Below are positions 1 through 5,011 of a stretch of 5,011 nucleotides of DNA, piece by piece. Made by a program: the position numbers and the translations under genes. How positions within the stretch are numbered: the stretch's first letter is position 1; the number at the start of each line of letters is the position of its first letter. Under the pieces are notes generated by a model, which saw nothing but the letters and a program-made list of their open reading frames with translations, had not been told where the DNA came from and made no database searches. The DNA is from an uncultured Lachnospiraceae bacterium (GTDB lineage: Bacteria > Bacillota_A > Clostridia > Lachnospirales > Lachnospiraceae). The stretch spans positions 1 through 5,011 of the forward strand of contig CAMWMM010000382.1 of assembly GCA_947175285.1 (NCBI GenBank), read 5' to 3'.

Positions 1-102
1 CCCGAAACATACGAGGATTACATCAAACTGTCAGATACCTACTTGCAGACAGATGATGTGATACAGGCGCTTGCCGTACTGGATGAAGGAATTGAAAAAC
101 TA
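1..102 (+). other. TPR-like N-terminal motif of the first repeat protein
   Basis: The 34 codons encode a helix-turn-helix pattern (YIKLSDTYLQTDDVIQALAV and following) with small and aromatic residues spaced as in a single tetratricopeptide repeat. It matches the same segment of the downstream paralogue at 33 of 34 residues. A lone TPR usually mediates packing or protein contacts; the partner is unknown. Confidence 0.6.
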
Positions 103-2157
103 GGTGCCGGAGAGCAGGGAGAAGATAAGCAAGCGGTTGAACTGCTTAGTCAAAGAAAAGAATATCTTCTCGCAAACGTTGTGGCAATTCAAACAAAAAT
201 AACAGAATCTCATTATGATGCTGATGGAAACATATCGTATGAAGAAGTGAAAGAACGAGACAGGAACGGGAATGAGATAAAGGATATAAAATATAGGGCT
301 GGAGGGAAACTTAGCTGGGTTGCAGAGTATGAGTATGATACGGTCGGCAATCAGATTAGCGGCTATAATACACAGTATGACAGTGATGGGAACATCAGTG
401 AAAGTTGCAACTGGGAGCACTTCTATGACGAAAACGGAAACGAAACGGAACATGTACGCTATGATGAGAACGGAAAAGTTCAGAGTCGGAATACATATGC
501 GTATGATGCGGATAACAGAGAGATAAAGTTTACCCAATATGAAAAAGACGGCTCTTTGAAAAGTGAGACGCAAACAGAATATGATAATCGGGGGAATGAA
601 ATAAAGCGTGAACATTATGATGCTGATGGAAAGATTACATCTAAAATTCTCATGGAATACGATGAAAGCGGACATGAAATCAAATATGTGAGATATGATG
701 CGGCAGGAAATACTGTTGAGAAGGGGGAACACGAATATGATGAGAATGGAAATGCGGTGAAATATGTACACTATGATGGAGTAAAAAGCGTTGATTATTC
801 ATGGGAGAGTGAATATGATGAGAATGGGAATGAGATAAAACATACAGAGTATGACAGTGAAGGCAATATAAACAGTATACAGGAAAGTGAATATAATGAC
901 AGCGGAGCCGAAATAGCATTCGAGAGTTTGAGTTTTGAGGATGGAGAATTAAAGGAACGACGTAATTGGACATATGAATATGATAAAAAGGGAAGAGAGA
1001 CGCGGTATGAGACGGTTACTAACGATGGGGAAGGAAATGTTATTTTTCATTATAAAAGAGAAAGCGAATATGACGATTATGGGATACGAACGAGATATTA
1101 TGAAATAACAGAAAACGAAGAGGGAAATAACGCCCATGCGTGGGAACGGATATATGATGAATTCGAACACGAATTTATTGAAATGTTCTTCCTTTCTGAT
1201 GAGCAGTATGGGGATGATTACTATTGGGCGGCTACCGAATATGATAAAAAACGTTCGGAAGCCAGATATACAGGATATGACGCAGACGGAAATATCCTTA
1301 CTTATATAGAAACTGAATATGATACAGACGGAAATATCATAAGCGAAAATCAGAATGACGGGGATGGGAATTTGCTGCGGCATTATGAAACCGAATATGA
1401 TGATTTTGGCAGTATTACTATGCAGGCCGCGTATGAAGGCGATATTTTAAAATTCAAAAAGGAAGTTGAATATACCTATCGGTACATAGGTGATATCAAC
1501 GCAGAAGCGTCGGACTTTGCAGATGCTGATATGACAGCGGAAGAGCTTAACGACAGGCAGAGAGATATTTTTATGCAGTTTCTGGAAGGACAAGAAAAAG
1601 TACATTTCTATAGCAATATGGATTATGTCAGAGATGACAGGATTGTTGCGTATACGATTACGAACTTGGTAGATTTTGATTCAAATAATCCGCTCTTCGC
1701 GTTTGATCCATATTACGCATTTATGGACATGACAGGCGATGGGATAGATGAATTGGTTATTCGCTGCAGCGAGGGTAAGCTGTATGTGATACAATGTGTC
1801 TATGGCACGTTAAGGGTCATTCAGGAGGCTGCCGGAGGAATTTTGGGGGTTCATCTGGTAAGGTATGGAGAAAAAATCGGAATCTGTTGTGCGGGCGGCG
1901 GTGCCGGATATTATATACGGAGCTACTATTTTTTGGGTGAAAATTTTTTGAACAAAAATGGGCAGAAATTCATAACACTGGAAGAGCATCAGGATCATAA
2001 TGAGGATGGTATGGAAATCAAAACATATTGCGCAAGAGATAACATTAGCTTTGATTATCGTGATATCAGTGAAGGGGAATATTATGATATTGCGGATAAA
2101 ATAATATGGATACCGGACAGCTACATCGACTGGCAGAGTTTGAAAATTGCGCCCTAA
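1..2157 (+). CDS. YD-repeat surface protein, probable lipoprotein (5' end outside window)
   Basis: The frame is open from base 1 and ends at TAA 2155-2157, giving 718 visible residues. An ATG at 43 lies inside the conserved TPR-like motif and is not the likely start. Aligned to the downstream paralogue, the first visible Pro matches its residue 54, so about 53 codons, probably including a lipoprotein signal, are missing. Seen in order: a TPR-like helical motif (visible residues 1-34), a linker with LLSQRKEY, 15 YD-type repeats (residues 86-490), and a C-terminal domain (491-718) with DMTGDGIDEL at 576-585. A glycine- and cysteine-rich stretch, GICCAGGGAG, lies in the C-terminal domain. The repeats recall the YD repeats of the RHS superfamily, but no RHS core cleavage motif or C-terminal toxin is present. 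I infer an extracytoplasmic, membrane-anchored protein of unknown function. The reading frame is certain; the role is not. Confidence 0.9.
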   Translation, partial: PETYEDYIKLSDTYLQTDDVIQALAVLDEGIEKLGAGEQGEDKQAVELLSQRKEYLLANVVAIQTKITESHYDADGNISYEEVKERDRNGNEIKDIKYRAGGKLSWVAEYEYDTVGNQISGYNTQYDSDGNISESCNWEHFYDENGNETEHVRYDENGKVQSRNTYAYDADNREIKFTQYEKDGSLKSETQTEYDNRGNEIKREHYDADGKITSKILMEYDESGHEIKYVRYDAAGNTVEKGEHEYDENGNAVKYVHYDGVKSVDYSWESEYDENGNEIKHTEYDSEGNINSIQESEYNDSGAEIAFESLSFEDGELKERRNWTYEYDKKGRETRYETVTNDGEGNVIFHYKRESEYDDYGIRTRYYEITENEEGNNAHAWERIYDEFEHEFIEMFFLSDEQYGDDYYWAATEYDKKRSEARYTGYDADGNILTYIETEYDTDGNIISENQNDGDGNLLRHYETEYDDFGSITMQAAYEGDILKFKKEVEYTYRYIGDINAEASDFADADMTAEELNDRQRDIFMQFLEGQEKVHFYSNMDYVRDDRIVAYTITNLVDFDSNNPLFAFDPYYAFMDMTGDGIDELVIRCSEGKLYVIQCVYGTLRVIQEAAGGILGVHLVRYGEKIGICCAGGGAGYYIRSYYFLGENFLNKNGQKFITLEEHQDHNEDGMEIKTYCARDNISFDYRDISEGEYYDIADKIIWIPDSYIDWQSLKIAP
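256..1470 (+). repeat. 15-unit YD-type tandem repeat in the first gene (78-bp basic period)
   Basis: Fifteen consecutive units can be read by eye. Their lengths are 26, 30, six of 26, then 29, 30, 28, 29, 26, 26 and 25 residues. The typical unit is Y-D-x-x-G-N-E-I-K-x3-Y-D-x-D-G-x-I-x-S-x4-E, that is two half-motifs, each a strand followed by a D-x-x-G turn. A further half unit, HYDADGNIS, precedes the array at 211. The pattern predicts about 30 short beta strands forming an elongated sheet or solenoid. The first unit begins R-D instead of Y-D, and units 9-12 are longer and degenerate. The array lies wholly inside the coding sequence and stays in frame. Confidence 0.9.
1726..1752 (+). other. 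Possible Ca2+-binding loop (DMTGDGIDE)
   Basis: The codons give D-M-T-G-D-G-I-D-E followed by L-V-I. Acidic or oxygen-bearing residues at loop positions 1, 3, 5 and 9 with Gly at 6 fit the D-x-[DNT]-x-D-G-x-x-[DE] loops of dockerin, FG-GAP and EF-hand-like domains. The paralogue keeps the same loop. Metal binding is inferred, not shown. Confidence 0.5.
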
Positions 2158-2183
2158 TTGCCTTTTGGCAGAGATTGAGAAGA

Positions 2184-2190
2184 AAGGGGA
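2184..2190 (+). promoter_or_regulatory. Ribosome binding site of the second repeat lipoprotein gene
   Basis: AAGGGGA lies 4 bases before ATG 2195. It decides the start: the frame is open further upstream to an ATG at 2147, but that codon sits inside the previous gene, has no comparable site, and would put 16 polar residues ahead of a canonical signal peptide. The 37-base intergenic gap (2158-2194) holds this site and no clear promoter or terminator. Confidence 0.8.
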
Positions 2191-2194
2191 ACAA

Positions 2195-2266
2195 ATGAGG
2201 AAAATAAAAAAGATAACCGCAGTTAGTATGACAGCAGTGATTCTCACGATGAGCCTGACAGCCTGC
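2195..2266 (+). other. Lipoprotein signal peptide with lipobox LTAC (Cys24)
   Basis: The 24 codons encode a basic n-region (MRKIKK), a hydrophobic core (AVILTMSL region) and L-T-A-C ending at TGC 2264-2266, followed by Gly-Ser-Asn and an acidic linker. This fits lipidation by Lgt and cleavage by signal peptidase II before Cys24. The low-complexity linker after Cys is usual for a spacer that lifts the folded part off the membrane. Confidence 0.9.
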
Positions 2267-4456
2267 GGCAGTAATGACGTGGAAAATATACCGGATGAAC
2301 AAGATGCGTCAGAGAATGCCATTTCCGAAACATCGGATGAATCCCTCCTCGAACCGGAAACATATGAGGACTACATAAAACTGGCAGATACCTATTTACA
2401 GACGGATGATGTGATACAAGCGCTTGCTGTTCTGGATGAGGGTATTGAAAAATTGAGTACCGGAGGGCAAGGCGCAGAGTCACAAGACATTGACCTGCTT
2501 AGTCAAAGAAAAGAGTATATTCTTGCGGGAACGATAGCAGTCAGGACGGAGTATGTGGAGAATGAGTATGATGATGAAGAAGAAATTCGCTTTGGTTATA
2601 CATCAGAGCGCGACGAAAATGGAAATGAGATAATATTTACATACTATGGTACGGAAAGACAAGTCACGGGTAAGATGGAGTTCCGCTATGATGTGAATGG
2701 TAATAAAATTGAATATGAAGATTATGAAGATTATAGCAATGGTGTAGGCAGCCGTTCTTACCATAGTACGTGGGAGTATGATGCAAATGGCAAGGAATTA
2801 GAATGGGTAAGCTATAATATGAATGGAAATATTGTAGAACGGACGGAGAGAGAATATGATGATTTTGGAAATGAAATAAAATATGCAAGATATGGTAGTG
2901 ACGGAGAATGTACCAATAAAACGATTCAGGAATATGATGAGCGCGGAAATTTGATTAGATTAATTATGTACAACAACAGAGGAATTCTTGCAAAGCAGGA
3001 ATTTACATATGACAATAATGGTAAAGAAATTAAGGGTTTATGCTATAAAGGTGACACAACCATTACTTCCCGGCAAGAGAGGGAATATGATGAAAATGGA
3101 TACATAGTCAGGCTTGTGGATTATAATGTAGATGGAGATATTTTTATTTGGCACGAGCATGCTTATGATGAGAATGGAAACCAAATAAAATTTGTATCCT
3201 ACGATGGAGATGGAAGCATCAATTATATATGGGAATACGAGTATGACCAAAACGGCAGGGAAATCTATGAAAAACACTATAACAGTAACAGTATCATTAC
3301 AGATACATTGGAGTATGAATATGATGAGCGTGGAAACAAAATAAAAGAAACAAAAACAAGCTATAATGAAGAAACAGAACAAAAAGAATCTCAAACGATA
3401 GATGAATATGAATATGATGAAAATGAAAACATGACAAAGTATGCCCACATTGTCTATGATAAAGAAAAAGAAACTGACAGCCGCATGTGGGAAAGAAAAT
3501 ATGATGCGGATGGCAGGGAAACCGATTTTTATTTATACATAAATGAAAAAACGGCTTCTTATCACAGTCAAAAAGAGTATGATGAAAACGGCAGGATGAT
3601 AAGCTATACGGAATATGATAAGAATGGAAATGTTTTCAGCAGGAAAGAAACAGAATATGATGCAGACGGGAACGCGATACGAGAAAATCATTATGATGTG
3701 GACGGCAGCTTGATTCGCTGTTATGAGAATGAATATGATAATTTTGGCAGTATTACAAGACAGGCAGTGTATGAGGGCGGTATTTTAAAATCCGAAATAC
3801 AGACGAGCTATGTGTACCGATACATAGGAAATGTGGATATGGAGGTGTCAGATGAGATGACGCCGGAGGAATATAATTTATGGCAGAGGGAAATTTTCAA
3901 CCTATTTTTAAAAGGACAGGAAATGATACGTTACCAGAGTAGGGGAGAGCGTGTTGAAGATGGCGTTATTGTCAGAAAGAGCATTACCAATTTAATTGAT
4001 TTTTCATATTGCAGACAGAATAAAAAAAATCCCCAATATACCTTCTTGGATATGACCGGGGATGGGGTGGAAGAATTAATTATCAGTTGCGACAGAGGTG
4101 AACTATATGTAATACAAAATGACAACGGAGTTTTAATAGTCATTTTTAATACACCAGAGTATCGCGACACCAATTTGGTGAAAGGGAATGGAAGAACAGG
4201 TATTTGTGTCTCATACGGTGGCAGGGATGGCTCGACTGAAACATACTATTTCTTGGATGAAAATGGAAAAAAGGAGATATCGCTGCGTACCGATTGGGAT
4301 TCTGAAGATGAGAAGTCTTATTGTGTCTATGATAATGACAGTTTTACGGAGTATGGTATCAGCAAAGGCGAGTATTACGATATAACGGATAAGACGATAA
4401 CATTGGCAGATATTGAATGGCAGAAATTGGAGGATCCTAACTATGGAAATGATTAA
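2195..4456 (+). CDS. YD-repeat lipoprotein, complete (753 aa)
   Basis: The start at 2195 is chosen for its ribosome binding site and because it gives a textbook lipoprotein signal: basic MRKIKK, a hydrophobic stretch, and lipobox LTAC with Cys24. Mature protein: an acidic low-complexity linker (25-53), a TPR-like motif (54-87), a second linker (88-138), 15 YD-type repeats (139-538), and a C-terminal domain (539-753) with DMTGDGVEEL at 619-628. The predicted location is the outer face of the cytoplasmic membrane. It is a full-length paralogue of the gene ending 37 bases upstream, so the two are probably co-transcribed. Its last 14 bases overlap the aroE start. I do not recognise a named family. 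The repeats resemble RHS YD repeats in their turns but have a shorter period, and no toxin or enzyme domain is visible. Function unknown; a structural, adhesive or ligand-binding role is only inference. Confidence 0.93.
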   Translation: MRKIKKITAVSMTAVILTMSLTACGSNDVENIPDEQDASENAISETSDESLLEPETYEDYIKLADTYLQTDDVIQALAVLDEGIEKLSTGGQGAESQDIDLLSQRKEYILAGTIAVRTEYVENEYDDEEEIRFGYTSERDENGNEIIFTYYGTERQVTGKMEFRYDVNGNKIEYEDYEDYSNGVGSRSYHSTWEYDANGKELEWVSYNMNGNIVERTEREYDDFGNEIKYARYGSDGECTNKTIQEYDERGNLIRLIMYNNRGILAKQEFTYDNNGKEIKGLCYKGDTTITSRQEREYDENGYIVRLVDYNVDGDIFIWHEHAYDENGNQIKFVSYDGDGSINYIWEYEYDQNGREIYEKHYNSNSIITDTLEYEYDERGNKIKETKTSYNEETEQKESQTIDEYEYDENENMTKYAHIVYDKEKETDSRMWERKYDADGRETDFYLYINEKTASYHSQKEYDENGRMISYTEYDKNGNVFSRKETEYDADGNAIRENHYDVDGSLIRCYENEYDNFGSITRQAVYEGGILKSEIQTSYVYRYIGNVDMEVSDEMTPEEYNLWQREIFNLFLKGQEMIRYQSRGERVEDGVIVRKSITNLIDFSYCRQNKKNPQYTFLDMTGDGVEELIISCDRGELYVIQNDNGVLIVIFNTPEYRDTNLVKGNGRTGICVSYGGRDGSTETYYFLDENGKKEISLRTDWDSEDEKSYCVYDNDSFTEYGISKGEYYDITDKTITLADIEWQKLEDPNYGND
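2354..2455 (+). other. TPR-like N-terminal motif of the second repeat protein
   Basis: Residues 54-87 (PETYEDYIKLADTYLQTDDV and following) form an amphipathic helical pair with TPR-like spacing. Only one residue differs from the upstream paralogue (Ala64 here, Ser there), although 15 of 102 bases differ, so the segment is held at the protein level. Confidence 0.6.
2609..3808 (+). repeat. 15-unit YD-type tandem repeat in the second gene (78-bp basic period)
   Basis: Fifteen units are read in frame. Their lengths are 26, 30, 26, 26, 25, four of 26, then 31, 29, three of 26 and 25 residues. Conserved positions are Y-D at 1-2, G-N at 5-6, a hydrophobic residue at 8, and a second Y-x-x-x-G turn near 13-17. 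As in the upstream gene, unit 1 begins R-D, unit 2 has 30 residues, the longer units lie in the second half, and the array closes with a 25-residue unit starting YDNFGSITRQAVYEGGILK. Alternating strands and D-x-x-G turns predict an extended beta structure. Confidence 0.9.
4049..4075 (+). other. Possible Ca2+-binding loop (DMTGDGVEE)
   Basis: Residues 619-627 are D-M-T-G-D-G-V-E-E followed by L-I-I. D619, T621, D623 and E627 occupy loop positions 1, 3, 5 and 9, with Gly at 6. It is one of the best-kept points between the two paralogues' C-terminal domains. Calcium binding is inferred from the family pattern only. Confidence 0.5.
4429..4433 (+). promoter_or_regulatory. Ribosome binding site of aroE, inside the lipoprotein gene
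   Basis: GGAGG lies 9 bases before ATG 4443 and 15 bases before the in-frame ATG at 4449, so 4443 is favoured. The site is within the last codons of the lipoprotein gene, so ribosomes finishing that gene pass over it, which suits translational coupling. Confidence 0.85.
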
Positions 4457-5011
4457 CGGAAAAACAAGAACATGTGGTTTGATTGGAAATCCGGTGGAAC
4501 ATACGATGTCACCGGCAATCCATAATACGCTTGCCGCCAGATGCGGACACAACCTCGTCTATGTGCCTTTTCTGGTAGAAGAGGGAAAAGTATCGGAAGC
4601 GGTAAAAGGCGCGTATGCGCTGAATATTCTCGGTATGAATGTGACCGTTCCCTATAAGAGCAAGGTCATTGAAAGCCTCGTGGAAGTGGATGAGCTTGCG
4701 GCGCAGATTGGCGCAGTTAATACGCTTGTCCGTACAGAGGGAGGCTATAAAGGGTATAATACAGACATGAGCGGTTTGCACCGAGCCATGGCAAGCGAAG
4801 GCATCCGGATAGAGGGAGAAGAAATCATTCTCTTAGGAGCAGGCGGCGCGGCAAGGGCAGTTGTTTATTTATGTGCAAAGCAGAACGCTAAACAGGTCTA
4901 CCTGCTAAACCGCACATTAGAGAAAGCTGAGAAAGTAGCAGAAGAAGTCAATCACGCTTTTCACAGAGAAGTCATTGTACCGATGCTGCTATCTGATTAT
5001 CCGAAACTGCC
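4443..5011 (+). CDS. aroE: Shikimate dehydrogenase AroE (3' end outside window)
   Basis: AroE reduces 3-dehydroshikimate to shikimate, usually with NADPH, in the cytoplasmic shikimate pathway to aromatic amino acids. The 189 visible residues show the family motifs in order: GLIGNPVEHTMSP (12-24, substrate site; T21 and S23 match the two Ser of the usual HSxSP), GMNVTVPYK (64-72, catalytic Lys72), GAVNTL (90-95), GYNTDMSG (104-111, catalytic Asp108), the Rossmann nucleotide loop LGAGGAARAV (131-140), and NRTLEKA (156-162), whose NRT suits NADP binding. The usual length is about 270-290 residues, so roughly the last third lies beyond the window. The start at 4443 is set by GGAGG at 4429. The gene overlaps the upstream lipoprotein gene by 14 bases in another frame. 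It is visibly more GC-rich than its neighbours. Only a quinate/shikimate dehydrogenase (YdiB-like) role is a serious alternative. Confidence 0.95.
   Translation, partial: MEMINGKTRTCGLIGNPVEHTMSPAIHNTLAARCGHNLVYVPFLVEEGKVSEAVKGAYALNILGMNVTVPYKSKVIESLVEVDELAAQIGAVNTLVRTEGGYKGYNTDMSGLHRAMASEGIRIEGEEIILLGAGGAARAVVYLCAKQNAKQVYLLNRTLEKAEKVAEEVNHAFHREVIVPMLLSDYPKL

Noticed and set aside
100..771. Long open frame on the - strand (223 codons) opposite the first repeat array
   Set aside because: It mirrors the YD repeat (codons of the sense repeat exclude stops on the reverse strand), is rich in Ile, Phe, Cys and His without domain logic, and has no supported start. Similar antisense frames at 680-973, 949-1383 and 3038-3448 have the same cause.
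256..1470. CRISPR-like array, because of the regular 78-bp period
   Set aside because: The period is continuous coding sequence with degenerate units and no invariant repeat separated by unique spacers.
2090..2130. TTGCGG and an AT-rich block near the end of the first gene, as a promoter for the second
   Set aside because: The -10-like element is weak and the spacing to the -35-like element is wrong; AT-rich coding sequence gives such matches by chance.
1..2157. Rhs/polymorphic toxin with YD repeats
   Set aside because: There is no RHS core cleavage motif, no variable C-terminal toxin, and no small immunity gene downstream; instead both copies end in the same conserved domain.
2159..2170. 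Small inverted repeat TGCC-TTTT-GGCA between the two lipoprotein genes, as a terminator
   Set aside because: The stem is only four pairs and no T run follows it, so it does not look like an intrinsic terminator.
2147..2194. ATG at 2147 as the start of the second lipoprotein gene
   Set aside because: It overlaps the previous gene, lacks a good ribosome binding site, and would bury the canonical lipoprotein signal behind 16 extra residues.

Overview
The window looks like a chromosomal segment of a low-GC Firmicute, probably a gut clostridium of the Lachnospiraceae type. This is inferred from strong GGAGG/AAGGGG-type ribosome binding sites, a short lipoprotein signal ending in LTAC, AT-rich codon use, and the style of the lipoproteins (acidic linker, TPR-like motif, DMTGDG loop). 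The genus cannot be fixed from the sequence.

Layout: three genes lie head to tail on the + strand with almost no non-coding DNA. (1) 1-2157 is the 3' part of a large repeat protein whose start is outside the window. (2) 2195-4456 is a complete paralogue of it, a 753-residue predicted lipoprotein. (3) 4443-5011 is the 5' two thirds of aroE (shikimate dehydrogenase), overlapping the end of gene 2 by 14 bases. The only intergenic space is 37 bases (2158-2194), which holds the gene 2 ribosome binding site. No convincing promoter, terminator, RNA gene, mobile element or CRISPR array was seen.

The two repeat proteins share one architecture: an N-terminal TPR-like helical motif, then 15 consecutive units of about 26 residues (78 bp) built around Y-D-x-x-G-N turns, then a C-terminal domain of about 215-228 residues with a D-x-T-G-D-G-x-x-E loop that resembles Ca2+-binding loops. 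Gene 2 shows the lipoprotein signal (Cys24); gene 1 very probably has one upstream of the window. Both proteins would then be anchored to the outer face of the cytoplasmic membrane, carrying a long beta-rich repeat region. Their function is unknown.

The three genes are spaced as one transcription unit, and aroE may be translationally coupled to the upstream lipoprotein gene. No functional link between the lipoproteins and aromatic amino-acid synthesis is evident; aroE is also clearly more GC-rich. The most notable feature is the tandem pair of YD-repeat lipoproteins, which keep the same unit count and register but have strongly diverged repeat sequences between conserved ends.
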